Under the pieces are notes generated by a model, which ran no database searches, had not been told where the DNA came from, and saw only the letters and a list, made by a program, of their open reading frames with translations. 64,000 bases of DNA from Burkholderia sp. SRS-W-2-2016 (GTDB lineage: Bacteria; Pseudomonadota; Gammaproteobacteria; Burkholderiales; Burkholderiaceae), in assembly GCF_001931485.1 (NCBI RefSeq), contig NZ_MSDV01000064.1, forward strand, positions 40,238-104,237. The letters are read 5' to 3'. Of this stretch, positions 33,814 through 42,973 are shown piece by piece. A program made the position numbers and the translations under genes. Numbering within the stretch: the stretch's first letter is position 1; every line of letters starts with the position of its first letter.

Positions 33814-36171
33814 CTAAAGCGAACCAGCCGGCGCCGGATAAGACGGTGGTGCGTCCGTGGCTTTTGCACCCCACGTCGAAGGCGTATCGCCCATGGTGAA
33901 ATTCATCGTCGCGCCATTCGCCAGCGCATCGAGCGGAAGCCATGTGGTGGTCTGAGCCGTGCCGTTCACGCTCAGGCTCTGTACGTAATTCGAATCCGGC
34001 GCACCGGGCGCATCGATCCGCAAGGTGTGGCCATCGCCAATGCGCACCGTAATGGCCTGGAACTGCGGACTGCCGATTGCGAAGCCGCCGACGCCCGGAA
34101 TTTCCGGGTACAGACCCAACGCACCCCACACGTACCAGCCGGACACCGCGCCGAGATCGTCATTGCCCGGCAGACCGTCCGGCCCCGTGCCGAAGACGGT
34201 CGTCATGATCTTGCGGACCGTGTTCTGCGTGGACGACGGCGCGCCCGCCCAGTTGTACAGCCACGGCACCGCGAACGTCGGCTCGTTGCCCATATAGAAG
34301 TTCGGCAGTGTCGTGCCGGCATTCAGCTGGGAAAAGAACGTATCGAGCCGCGCTGTCACCGTGGAATTGCCGCCCAGTTTCGCGAACAGTCCACCGACGT
34401 TGTGCGGAACCAGCCACGTGTATTGCTCGGCGTTGCCTTCGACATAAGCGCTGCTATCGTTGGGCGAAAGCCAGTTGCCGCTGTCGTCGCGCGCGGTCAG
34501 CATCGGCGGTGTCGCCGCGGTATCGAGCAGATTTTCCCAGTAGGTCGAGCGCTCCAGTTCCTGCTGCTGGAATGCCGTGTTGCCGAGCGCGCCGGCAAAC
34601 CGCGACATCGCGAAGTCGGTACTCGCGTATTCGAGCGTGGTCGACGCCGGTCCCCAGCCGTTTTCGTCTTCCGTAATGTAGTGGTACTTGAGGTAGCTGC
34701 CGCGCCCCTCAGCCGTCGTGTCGATCTGGCATTGGGTGCCCGGCACGTTCGCGACGGTCATCATGTGCGTGAGCGCGCGCTGCGTGTCGAAATTTCTCGC
34801 ACCGAATGCGTACGCGCCGGCCACCATCAGAGACCCGGAATCACCGGGCATCACGCCGGTCTCGACGTTGTAGTTGACCCAGCGCGGCAGCGCCCCGCAT
34901 TGATCGGCATCGTTGACCAGCGACTGCATCATGTCGCTGGTTTCCCGCGGGAATAACAGCGCCTTCAGCGGAATCAGCGAACGGTAGATATCCCAGCCCG
35001 AGAAGTTCGTGTATTGAGCACCCTGCCCGGACGCAACCTGATGAGTGGTGTTGTCGAAGCCGATGTACTCTCCATTGACGTCGCTAAAGACACTGGGAGA
35101 CAGTTGTGTGTGATACAGCGCGGTATAGAACTTGATCTTGTCGTCCTGGCTGCCGCCGCTTACCTGAATCGCGTTCAGCCGGTGGTTCCATACGGTGTCG
35201 GCGGCTTGGCGGGTTGCGTCGAAATCCCACGCGTTGTTCTCGGTGGCGAGATTGAGCTTCGCATTGGCCGCGCTGACGAACGAGATGCCAATTTTCATCC
35301 GCACGGTCGAACCGGCCGCGAAGTGCAACTGCGCAATACCGTCCGCGATCGACGACGTCGACGCAAACGGCTGGTCGAACACCGCATCGAAATAGACCGT
35401 CACCGGCGTGGTGTGATTGCAGAAGCCCTGGCTGACCGTCGAGCCGGACAGCTCGGTGGCGGACACGCGAGTGACGGCACCGCTCGTGTTCGCTTTCGTA
35501 TTGGTTCGCGTGGTGTCGAGCACGAGAATCGATGGCTGCGACGCGGGATACGTGAACCGGCCGAAACCGGAACGCAGCGTCGCCGTCAGTTCTACCTTGA
35601 TGCCGTCATCGAGCACGACCGAATAGTAGCCGGGTACGCTGTGTTCGTTCGCGTGACTGAAGCCTGGGACCAAGCGGGTCGCATCGGTGGTCGGCATGAG
35701 CGGAAATTCTCCGCCGTTGCCGGCGCAACCGGCGCCGCTCATATGCATCAGGCTGAAGCCCTGAATCGTATTCAGATCGTAGTAGTAACCTGCCGGCGAT
35801 CCCGGCTCCTGGCTCGTCGATGGCGCCGGCGTCGTGTTCGTGTCCGGCGACCATTGCACCATCCCGTCAGGCAGACCCGCCGCGGGTATCACACTGCCGG
35901 CCTGGCCCGCCGGCACCGGATTGGGAGAAGTACTGGCGAGCGTGCCGATCAATGGATTGACGTATTGCGTGAGCGGCAGATCTTTTGCCGGCGAACCGGG
36001 CGATGAGGATGTGCCCGGGAGCGGGTCCGGAAAAGTACTGGTGCCAGCGGAAGTACTGCCGTTTCCGGTAGCCGCATCGGTTCTGGATGCCGGGCTGTCC
36101 GCACCGCCGCCGCATGCGCTCAGGAGAAGCGCGATCATTCCAGCCAATACCCGCGCGCGGGTTTTACTCAT
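33814..36171 (-). CDS. GH92 alpha-mannosidase lipoprotein, copy 2
   Basis: This 785-residue lipoprotein starts at the ATG at 36171, nine bases after AGGAG; the ATG two codons earlier is too close to that site. The signal peptide ends in the lipobox LSAC. A Ser/Thr/Gly-rich linker follows, then the GH92 body: YVNPLIGT, SLMHMSGAGC, YMGNEPTFAVPWLYNWAG and GLPGNDDLG with Asp671/Asp672 as probable base. It is about 100 residues shorter than copy 1 and clearly diverged. It is the first gene of the two-gene unit and takes the promoter region at 36172-36852. Confidence 0.92.
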   Translation of the reverse strand: MSKTRARVLAGMIALLLSACGGGADSPASRTDAATGNGSTSAGTSTFPDPLPGTSSSPGSPAKDLPLTQYVNPLIGTLASTSPNPVPAGQAGSVIPAAGLPDGMVQWSPDTNTTPAPSTSQEPGSPAGYYYDLNTIQGFSLMHMSGAGCAGNGGEFPLMPTTDATRLVPGFSHANEHSVPGYYSVVLDDGIKVELTATLRSGFGRFTYPASQPSILVLDTTRTNTKANTSGAVTRVSATELSGSTVSQGFCNHTTPVTVYFDAVFDQPFASTSSIADGIAQLHFAAGSTVRMKIGISFVSAANAKLNLATENNAWDFDATRQAADTVWNHRLNAIQVSGGSQDDKIKFYTALYHTQLSPSVFSDVNGEYIGFDNTTHQVASGQGAQYTNFSGWDIYRSLIPLKALLFPRETSDMMQSLVNDADQCGALPRWVNYNVETGVMPGDSGSLMVAGAYAFGARNFDTQRALTHMMTVANVPGTQCQIDTTAEGRGSYLKYHYITEDENGWGPASTTLEYASTDFAMSRFAGALGNTAFQQQELERSTYWENLLDTAATPPMLTARDDSGNWLSPNDSSAYVEGNAEQYTWLVPHNVGGLFAKLGGNSTVTARLDTFFSQLNAGTTLPNFYMGNEPTFAVPWLYNWAGAPSSTQNTVRKIMTTVFGTGPDGLPGNDDLGAVSGWYVWGALGLYPEIPGVGGFAIGSPQFQAITVRIGDGHTLRIDAPGAPDSNYVQSLSVNGTAQTTTWLPLDALANGATMNFTMGDTPSTWGAKATDAPPSYPAPAGSL

Positions 36172-36852
36172 TGTCATCGTCTCCTGTAAATGCAATGTGC
36201 GGGCAATCGACAGCGCGCTCCGCGGTCAATCTCATTGCTATTTGTCCCGACGGCCTCGGTGCGAGTAAAGCCGGCGGACGTCTCCATGCTGTTTATGGCA
36301 ATTCGAATTACCGAGTTATTTTTAAAGGCGGATTCATATCGCCTTCAGCGCCTGTCAGCCAGTACGCATCAATTCAACGTGCATATTTTCCGACTCGATA
36401 ATTCAATGCTTATCTGCGCATTTTTCGCCTTTGTTTAGCCAATATACTAAACATAAATTTCCAGCTCTTATATGGCTTCAGGCTTGCGTAGTCTAGAGGT
36501 GCGGAATATTACGTGTCAACGATATCGTTTAATCACGCAATGTTTATCGATTTTTACTAAACAGATTATTTTTCTTTTTTATTCTATTGACAATGCGATG
36601 GATATCAAATAATTAGGAATGGATTTGAATAAAGGTGAATTTTTACGTTATCGTGAACACAAATCTTTGCGCTCCAGAAAATATTTCCGGAAATGAGTGA
36701 TAGCGCATAACGTGTGGCCGGCTAATGACGTCCAGTGCCAATTAAGGCGGACGCCATTGCGCCACGTTGGCTCGACCGCGCATTGCCGCGCACGCGGGAG
36801 TAGCACCGCGCCGAGGATGGCGCGGTGCGAAGCATTCACATGGTCTTTATAT
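36172..36852. promoter_or_regulatory. A/T-rich control region upstream of the GH92 operon
   Basis: This 681-base gap has no convincing gene. It is markedly richer in A/T than its flanks, especially 36400-36680. It contains the perfect palindrome AACGATATCGTT at 36518-36529 and must carry the GH92 promoter reading leftward. The right end adjoins the stop of an MFS gene. Confidence 0.5.
36518..36529. promoter_or_regulatory. Perfect 12-bp palindrome AACGATATCGTT, candidate operator
   Basis: The palindrome lies about 350 bases upstream of the GH92 start within A/T-rich DNA. Size and symmetry fit a dimeric repressor or activator site, but no regulator can be assigned. Confidence 0.4.
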
Positions 36853-38154
36853 TCAGTGTGCCTGACGTGCCGCGCCCGGCACGCGTATCGCAAACAGCAG
36901 CACGACACCGACCACCAGCAAACCGACCATCACATACAGGCCCGCTGCGAGACTACCGGTCGCGGTGCGCGTCCAACCAATAATCGTCGGACTCAGAAAA
37001 CCGCCGAACAGCCCGATCGTATTGATCAGCGCGATGCCGCCGGCAGCGACGTCGCCTTTCAGGTAATCGGACGGAATCGCCCAGAACACGGTATATGCGG
37101 CCCACATGCCCATCGTCGCGATTGCAAGGCAGGTCAACGACATCGTCAGATGCCCCACCGATGCAGCGGCCGCCGCGAGTCCGAGCGCGCCGACCAGTGT
37201 CGGTAATGCGCTATGAAAACGCCGTTCGCGGAACCGGTCGGAACTGCGGCCGAACACAGTCATGCCGATGATCGCGGTGATATACGGAATCGACGCATAG
37301 AGACCGATGCTCGCGGGATTGGTCACGCCCGCGGACTTGAGAATGCTCGGCAACCAGAAGTTGACCGCATAGAGTCCGCAGATGATGCAGAAGTACGCGA
37401 ACGCCATCAGCCACACACGGCCATCGCGCAGCACATGCCTGAACGAATGATGCTGCGTCCGCGGTGTGCCGACGTTCTCGCGCAGCAACGCGCGCTCGTC
37501 GTCGCTGAGCCAGCGCGCGTCGTCCGGCCGGTCGACGAGGCATCGCCACGCGATCACGCCGAGCGCGACGCAAGGCAGCCCTTCGACGAGGAACATCCAC
37601 TGCCAGCCGGCAAGGCCGAGCACGCCGCCGAGCGAAGTCATCAGCCAGCCGGATAGCGGGCCGACGATCACCCCCGAGAGCGCGCCGCCCAGCATCACCG
37701 TGCCGATCGCGCCGGCCATCCGTCGTTCGCCATACCAGTAGGTCAGATAGAAGATCACGCCCGGCGTGAAGCCCGCTTCGAATACACCGAGCAGGAAGCG
37801 CAAAACATAAAACGTGGTGACGTTGTGCACGAACATCATCGCCGCGGACGTCAGTCCCCACAGCACGAGAATCCGGCTGATCGTGCGGCGCACGCCGACT
37901 TTGGGCAACAGCAAATTGCTCGGAATTTCGAACAGCACGTAACCCACGAAGAAGATCCCCGCGCCGAATCCGTAGACCGCATCGGAGAAGCCGAGCGAGT
38001 CGTGCATCTGAAGCTGCGCGAAGCCGACGTTCAGCCGGTCGAGACTCGCGAACAGATAGCAGACCGCGAGAAACGGCAACAGGCGCCAGTTGAGGCGGCC
38101 ATAGAGCGCCGCGAGTCGATCGGAGCCGCTGGAAACTGGGTAGGTCACGGACAC
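36853..38154 (-). CDS. MFS permease, ACS family (organic acid transporter)
   Basis: This 433-residue inner-membrane transporter has 12 predicted helices. Family marks are RLNWRLLPFLAVCYLFASLDRLNVGFA in helix 1, GYVLFEIPSNLLLPKVG and GVFEAGFTPGVIFYLTYWY, as in tartrate, phthalate and 4-hydroxyphenylacetate carriers. The GTG at 38154 has AAGGAG nine bases upstream; the first ATG at 38202 has none and would add 16 residues. It is divergent from a LysR gene, the usual layout for a transporter under its own LysR control. Substrate unknown. Confidence 0.9.
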   Translation of the reverse strand: MSVTYPVSSGSDRLAALYGRLNWRLLPFLAVCYLFASLDRLNVGFAQLQMHDSLGFSDAVYGFGAGIFFVGYVLFEIPSNLLLPKVGVRRTISRILVLWGLTSAAMMFVHNVTTFYVLRFLLGVFEAGFTPGVIFYLTYWYGERRMAGAIGTVMLGGALSGVIVGPLSGWLMTSLGGVLGLAGWQWMFLVEGLPCVALGVIAWRCLVDRPDDARWLSDDERALLRENVGTPRTQHHSFRHVLRDGRVWLMAFAYFCIICGLYAVNFWLPSILKSAGVTNPASIGLYASIPYITAIIGMTVFGRSSDRFRERRFHSALPTLVGALGLAAAAASVGHLTMSLTCLAIATMGMWAAYTVFWAIPSDYLKGDVAAGGIALINTIGLFGGFLSPTIIGWTRTATGSLAAGLYVMVGLLVVGVVLLFAIRVPGAARQAH

Positions 38155-38305
38155 GGGCAAGAACTCCTTCGACGGGTAAGAGACTGACAAAGCCGTCGTC
38201 ATGTTGGTCAGTCAAAAACGATTGAGCAAGAGCAACCGTGGTGAAGTAAAGTTGCCCGTTCGGCAACGCTGAGCTTGCCTCGAACAATAAGCAAGGAGAC
38301 TTTGG

Positions 38306-39253
38306 GTGCGTGAAATCAATCAGCGGCGTCTGCGCTACTTCCACGAAGTGTTGATTCGCGGTTCGATCCGCGGAGCCGCCGACAGCCTGAACACCGCCGC
38401 GTCGGTCATTACGCGGCAGATCCGCCTTCTCGAAGACGAAATCGGCGCGACGCTGTTCGAGCGCCGTCCGCGCGGCGTCGTGCCGACCGAGGTCGCTCAC
38501 GATCTCGCCGAGTTCTGGCGGACCTGTCATGCACAGCAGGAACAATTCGAAAGCCGTTTGCAAGCTCGTAACGGGCTGCAACTGGGCCATGTGCGCGTCG
38601 TGCTCAGCGAGGGCTATGTCGATGTATTGATGGACGACGTGCTCGCGGGTTTCTGCGCGCGCCATCCGCAGCTGGAAGTGAGTGTCGACGTGCTGCCGGT
38701 TAACGGCGTCGTCGGTGAGATCGCCGAAGGCCGCGCTCACCTGGGCATCGCGTACAACCCGCCGGCGCAGCCGCAGGTCGAAATCTGCGCGAGCGCCGCG
38801 CAACCGGTCATGCTGGTGGTCAGCGCGGACCATCCGCTGGCTCGCCGCAACACGCCGGTCAGTGTCGCGGAGATGGTCGCGTGTCCGCTCGCGCTGATGC
38901 CGCCTTCCTATGGACTCGGTCAGATCGTGCAGATGCTCGCGTATTCGGACAACCTGTCGATACGCCCGATCCTGACGACCAATTCGCTCGCCGTACTCAA
39001 ACGTTTCGTGCGCAACGGCAACGGCGCGACGCTAATGGGTTATTTCGGCGCGCGGCGTGAAATCGAGTCCGGCGAAGTCGTGGCGCTGCGCGTCGATCAT
39101 CCGCTGTTTCTGGCCGCGAAGATGCGCATGCTGGTACAAGCCGGACGACCGCTGCCGGCCGCCGCGGATGCGCTGCGGCGCTGGATGCTCGACAGTATTC
39201 CGGTGTTCGGAGCGGCGTCAGCCGCGGGTATCGCGCCGGGCGTCAACTGCTAG
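38306..39253 (+). CDS. LysR-family transcriptional regulator
   Basis: This 315-residue regulator has an N-terminal winged helix (residues 5-65: RLRYFHEVLIRGSIRGAADS, then ITRQIRLLEDEIGATLFER) and a periplasmic-binding-like effector domain (about 90-300). It starts at GTG with AAGGAGAC at the right spacing. It is divergent from the ACS-type permease and likely controls it and itself. The effector is unknown. The next plus-strand gene, a sulfide:quinone oxidoreductase, lies 125 bases downstream and may or may not be in the regulon. Confidence 0.93.
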   Translation: MREINQRRLRYFHEVLIRGSIRGAADSLNTAASVITRQIRLLEDEIGATLFERRPRGVVPTEVAHDLAEFWRTCHAQQEQFESRLQARNGLQLGHVRVVLSEGYVDVLMDDVLAGFCARHPQLEVSVDVLPVNGVVGEIAEGRAHLGIAYNPPAQPQVEICASAAQPVMLVVSADHPLARRNTPVSVAEMVACPLALMPPSYGLGQIVQMLAYSDNLSIRPILTTNSLAVLKRFVRNGNGATLMGYFGARREIESGEVVALRVDHPLFLAAKMRMLVQAGRPLPAAADALRRWMLDSIPVFGAASAAGIAPGVNC

Positions 39254-39378
39254 CCGGCTTCGCGGCGGCGCGTCGATTTGCGCGACTGGAATCAGAAAAG
39301 AACGGTATGTCGTACATTAAGGCCCGCACAACGCGCTTCGAGCGCACTGGTTCGAAATAGAAGCATCCGGAGAATTCA

Positions 39379-40674
39379 ATGGAACTGAACACGCCCGCGG
39401 TGGCATTGGGTGTCGCCTCGCAAACGGCGCACGACACGCTAAAGATTTCCACCCACGACATTGTCATCGTCGGAGCCGGCTCGGCCGGAACCTCCGTTGC
39501 CGCGAGCCTGCTTGCTCGCGATCGCAGCCTCGACATCGCGGTGATCGAGCCCGCCGACGCTCACTACTATCAGCCGGGATGGACGATGGTCGGGGCCGGC
39601 GTTTTCAACGCGGAGAGCACGGTCCGCGACATGCATCGGGTGTTGCCCCGGCAGTTGAACTGGATCAAGGCTTCCGTGACGGCGTTCGACCCGGACAACG
39701 ATCTGGTCATTCTCGAAGGACAGCGGGCTATCAAGTACCGGCAGCTGGTTGTTTGCCCCGGCCTGAAACTCGACTGGGACGCGATTCCCGGCTTGTCGGA
39801 GAGCCTTGGACGCAACGGCGTGACATCGAACTATCGATACGATCTCGCGCCCTATACCTGGCAACTCGTGCGTGAGCTAAAGAGCGGCCGCGCGCTTTTT
39901 ACCCAGCCGCCGATGCCGATCAAATGCGCGGGCGCGCCGCAAAAAGCGATGTATTTGTCTTCGGACCACTGGCAGAGGACCGGGCACCTCGGCCGGATCG
40001 ACGTGCAGTTCTTTAACGCGGGCGACGCGCTGTTCGGCGTTGCGGCCTATGTGCCTGCTCTGATGGAGTACATCAAACGCTACGACATCGGGCTGAACTT
40101 CCGCTTCAATTTATACGCGATCGACGGGCAGCGAAAACTCGCGACGTTCAATCACAAGCTCGATGACGGCACCACCGAAACGGTTACCCGCGAATTCGAC
40201 ATGATTCACGTGGTGCCCCCGCAAAAGGCACCGGACTTCATTCGCAATAGTCCTTTGGCCGATCGGGCGGGCTGGATCGATGTGGACCCGGGCACGCTAC
40301 GCCATCGGAATTATTCGAATATCTTCGCGCTCGGCGACGCCGCCAACACGACCAATGCGAAGACGGCGGCCGCTGCCCGCAAACAGGCTCCGGTCGTCGC
40401 GCACAATCTTCTGGTCGCGCTGGGGAAAGCCGAGAATCGCGCGGAGTACAACGGCTATGGATCGTGTCCGTTGACGGTCGAGCGCGGCAGGATCGTGCTC
40501 GCGGAGTTTCTCTATGGCGGGAAAGTCGCGCCTACGTTTCCGAAGTGGTTGATCGACGGTCAGCGTCCTTCGCGGCTTGCCTGGTTGCTGAAGGAGCGCA
40601 TTCTGCCGCCGCTTTACTGGAACGCAATGTTGAAAGGGCAGGAGTGGTTGGCGAAGCCGAAGCTGATTCGTTGA
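39379..40674 (+). CDS. sqr: Sulfide:quinone oxidoreductase
   Basis: This 431-residue FAD enzyme oxidises sulfide and passes electrons to the quinone pool at the inner membrane. It has the FAD-binding VGAGSAGTS (32-37 glycine motif), the second dinucleotide fold and FALGDAANTTNAKTAAA near 320. Three cysteines at positions 126 (VVCPGL), 183 (IKCAGA) and 363 (GSCPL) correspond to the catalytic cysteines of characterised enzymes. The C-terminal tail (about 395-431) is amphipathic and may bind membrane. The ATG is preceded by GGAG about seven bases upstream. No persulfide dioxygenase or rhodanese is adjacent, so the sulfur product is handled elsewhere. Confidence 0.85.
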   Translation: MELNTPAVALGVASQTAHDTLKISTHDIVIVGAGSAGTSVAASLLARDRSLDIAVIEPADAHYYQPGWTMVGAGVFNAESTVRDMHRVLPRQLNWIKASVTAFDPDNDLVILEGQRAIKYRQLVVCPGLKLDWDAIPGLSESLGRNGVTSNYRYDLAPYTWQLVRELKSGRALFTQPPMPIKCAGAPQKAMYLSSDHWQRTGHLGRIDVQFFNAGDALFGVAAYVPALMEYIKRYDIGLNFRFNLYAIDGQRKLATFNHKLDDGTTETVTREFDMIHVVPPQKAPDFIRNSPLADRAGWIDVDPGTLRHRNYSNIFALGDAANTTNAKTAAAARKQAPVVAHNLLVALGKAENRAEYNGYGSCPLTVERGRIVLAEFLYGGKVAPTFPKWLIDGQRPSRLAWLLKERILPPLYWNAMLKGQEWLAKPKLIR

Positions 40675-40900
40675 TCGGCATTGCCCTCGGTCCGTCGATG
40701 GCGGCTAGCCTCGCTCTCTGTGCTATGGCACAGCGCGAAATCGTGCTGGCCATCGGTGAGCCACTCGCAATAAGCGGATATCGCGCCTTCAGCTTTTGCG
40801 AAGCTGTTCGCACTCGTTGTGCCGTACGGGCAGCAACGGTCCGGAAGGTGAAGGCCCCGTTACTCCACTTATAAATAATCGCCAGCGATGAGTTGACACG

Positions 40901-41446
40901 CTATAGAGCCCTTGCCAGAACTCGAACCAGCTCATCGCGCGAGTGCACGTCCAGCTTTGCATAGACTCGACGAACATGGTCTACCACCGTGCTCTCCTTG
41001 ATACCCAGCACGCGGCCGATCTCCGAATAGGAAACACCGCTAAGTATTCCAATACATACGCGTCTTTGTTGTTCACTCAGGCCATTGATGGCCGCTGCCT
41101 CGGTGATTGCGGATACCAGCGCCCGTTGGCGTACAACACTGATTCCATACAGAACCTCGCCACTATTCTTTGCGACACGATGAAGGCGGTATGCCCGGAA
41201 CACGAAGCGGCCCGCCTCGTTCTCGCGTTCCAGCCCGCCATCGGACTTCGCCTTCCGGGACCCGCCGCCGGTAATCGCATCGAAAATTGGGGTAAGCCAA
41301 CCGGGAAGCGATGTGTCGCTCCAGCCGCCCGGCTTGCCGTCCGCCAGTGCAAGAAGCCTCGCCGCCCCAGCATCGGACCTCAGAATACGGCCCGTCTCGT
41401 CCGCGATAAACAGCGCGGAGTCGTCGTCACCAGGATTGGCGGTCAC
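40901..41446 (-). CDS. LuxR-type regulator, short form (lacks N-terminal sensor)
   Basis: This 181-residue protein starts at a GTG. The C terminus is a LuxR/GerE helix-turn-helix (LSEQQRRVCIGILSGVSYSE, then STVVDHVRRVYAKLDVHSRDEL). The first 100 residues align with the middle of the neighbouring 325-residue regulator (LFIADETGRILRSDAGAARL against LVIVDENGNIDLASDNALRI). The 150-residue N-terminal domain of that neighbour is absent, and a stop lies eight codons upstream in frame. It may be a real small regulator or the 3' remnant of a duplicated gene. Confidence 0.75.
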   Translation of the reverse strand: MTANPGDDDSALFIADETGRILRSDAGAARLLALADGKPGGWSDTSLPGWLTPIFDAITGGGSRKAKSDGGLERENEAGRFVFRAYRLHRVAKNSGEVLYGISVVRQRALVSAITEAAAINGLSEQQRRVCIGILSGVSYSEIGRVLGIKESTVVDHVRRVYAKLDVHSRDELVRVLARAL

Positions 41447-41806
41447 AATCTCGACCTGGATAGATCCGAATCATCGGGCACCTCGCGTAACAACCGGCTC
41501 CGCTTTCAACGAAAGAATTCCCCTACTTCCCCACTTCGCAATTTCGCGAAGTGCACGCAGAAGCTGGACTCTTCTCAACCAATGTTTGCGCAGCCATTCT
41601 GTGATACCGGAGAATGTCCGCCAATTCCGGCCAAATATAACTAATGGTTGACTTGCAATTCAAATAATACGTTTTAAAACTCAATACTTGAATTGAAGAT
41701 TTACAAGGGTGGACTCGGTGATTCGACCACCTCTCCAATATGCGATTGTGCACACCTGCTCTGGGCCGACGATCTGAAGCCGACCCGATTTTTAACCGGC
41801 ATCAGT
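41447..41806. other. Gap between two divergent LuxR-type genes
   Basis: The 360-base region has lower GC than its flanks and no convincing gene. It must hold promoters for both regulators. No trace of the missing N-terminal domain of the short regulator could be read in any minus-strand frame. Confidence 0.5.
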
Positions 41807-42784
41807 ATGTCAGCCAAACATTCCACGATTGCCTCGCATGTGCGCCGGCTTTGCTCCTGCGGAGCGGAGCCGGCACTCGTTATTCCGCATGTTATTGCGC
41901 AGTTGCGCGAACTGGTTGACGCGGATTGGGGAATGTTCTTCTACTCGGATGAGGTATTTCGTTTACGCGACATCTACACCGAATATGACGCGGTACTCGG
42001 CATACGGCCAGTGCACGAGTCCCAGTACCACGACAATGACGAGCAGAGATTGCTCATCGGTCTTCGCTACAGTCTGGAATTGACCGGCTGCGACGGACGT
42101 CGTGGTTGGGGCAGCCTTCAGCTCCGGCGTTCATTCAATACGCGTCCATTTTCTGAGCGCGAGCAGTGCATCGTCGCTCAGTTCAGCCGGCATATCGCTC
42201 ACGCGCTGACCGCGCCTCGAACGAACATCACGCAATTCTCCGCGCGAGGTCATTCAGAATTGGTGATCGTCGATGAGAACGGCAATATCGATCTCGCTAG
42301 CGACAACGCTTTGCGGATTCTTTCGCTCGCGGACGGCGGGATGCCCTCGCCGTCGCAAGCAACTCGAGTCCCAGTGTGGCTGATGGCCCTCGTCGCCAAC
42401 GTTGCGCGGCGCTGGCCTGGAGCACCGACACAACCATCCGCTATGGTGCGCCGTACTGGCGCGGGCGAATTCGTCTTTAAGCTTTATGCGTTAGATGCAA
42501 GTAGCGAACCAGATTCCCATGCTGCGATCGCAGTCCATATGCTGCATTACCCACCGCTTCAGCTTCAGGTCGAGCTCACCGGCTACGAACTGGGTTTGAG
42601 CGAACGACAAAGACAGCTTTGCGTCGACCTCCTCGCCGGTTATGGGATTGCCCGAATCGCACAACGCATGGGCGTCAAGGCGAGCACCGTGGTGGACCAT
42701 GAGCGGGAGACCTATCGAAAGCTCGGGGTCCATTCACGGCACGAGCTTGCGCGGTGTTTCGGGGAAGCGCCGGATAACGTGTAG
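41807..42784 (+). CDS. LuxR-type regulator with N-terminal sensor domain
   Basis: This 325-residue protein has a C-terminal GerE helix-turn-helix (LSERQRQLCVDLLAGYGIAR, then STVVDHERETYRKLGVHSRHEL). The N-terminal 1-150 looks like a GAF-type alpha/beta domain (REQCIVAQFSRHIAHAL closes it), followed by a PAS-like strand set (LVIVDENGNIDLA). The ATG at 41807 was chosen because the conserved helix begins immediately; an in-frame ATG at 41693 would add 38 residues of Cys/Thr-rich sequence. Neither has a strong ribosome site. It is divergent from the short paralogue. Confidence 0.82.
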   Translation: MSAKHSTIASHVRRLCSCGAEPALVIPHVIAQLRELVDADWGMFFYSDEVFRLRDIYTEYDAVLGIRPVHESQYHDNDEQRLLIGLRYSLELTGCDGRRGWGSLQLRRSFNTRPFSEREQCIVAQFSRHIAHALTAPRTNITQFSARGHSELVIVDENGNIDLASDNALRILSLADGGMPSPSQATRVPVWLMALVANVARRWPGAPTQPSAMVRRTGAGEFVFKLYALDASSEPDSHAAIAVHMLHYPPLQLQVELTGYELGLSERQRQLCVDLLAGYGIARIAQRMGVKASTVVDHERETYRKLGVHSRHELARCFGEAPDNV

Positions 42785-42793
42785 CGCGCAAAT

Positions 42794-42821
42794 CCCCCCT
42801 GCCCGGGGGGGCCGCTTTTTT
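42794..42821 (+). terminator. Rho-independent terminator after the LuxR gene
   Basis: A C-run (42794-42799) pairs with a G-run (42805-42811), then GCCGC and six T (42816-42821). It lies ten bases after the regulator stop and separates it from the methyltransferase. Confidence 0.75.
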
Positions 42822-42973
42822 GCGGGCATACCTACACTTTTTACGCACGCGCACGCGCCCGCGGCCGCGAGCCACGCGGTTGGCGCAATAGCGACGCCCT
42901 AGGAACCTGCGTCCTCGCGCGCAAATAGCGCGACCGCAATCCCGGCCGGCATTTTTCTTCCAGGAGGTGGCAG

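Noticed and set aside
37211..38833. Minus-strand 540-codon frame spanning the ACS permease and LysR start
   Set aside because: Overlaps two well-supported genes in other frames and has no domain of its own.
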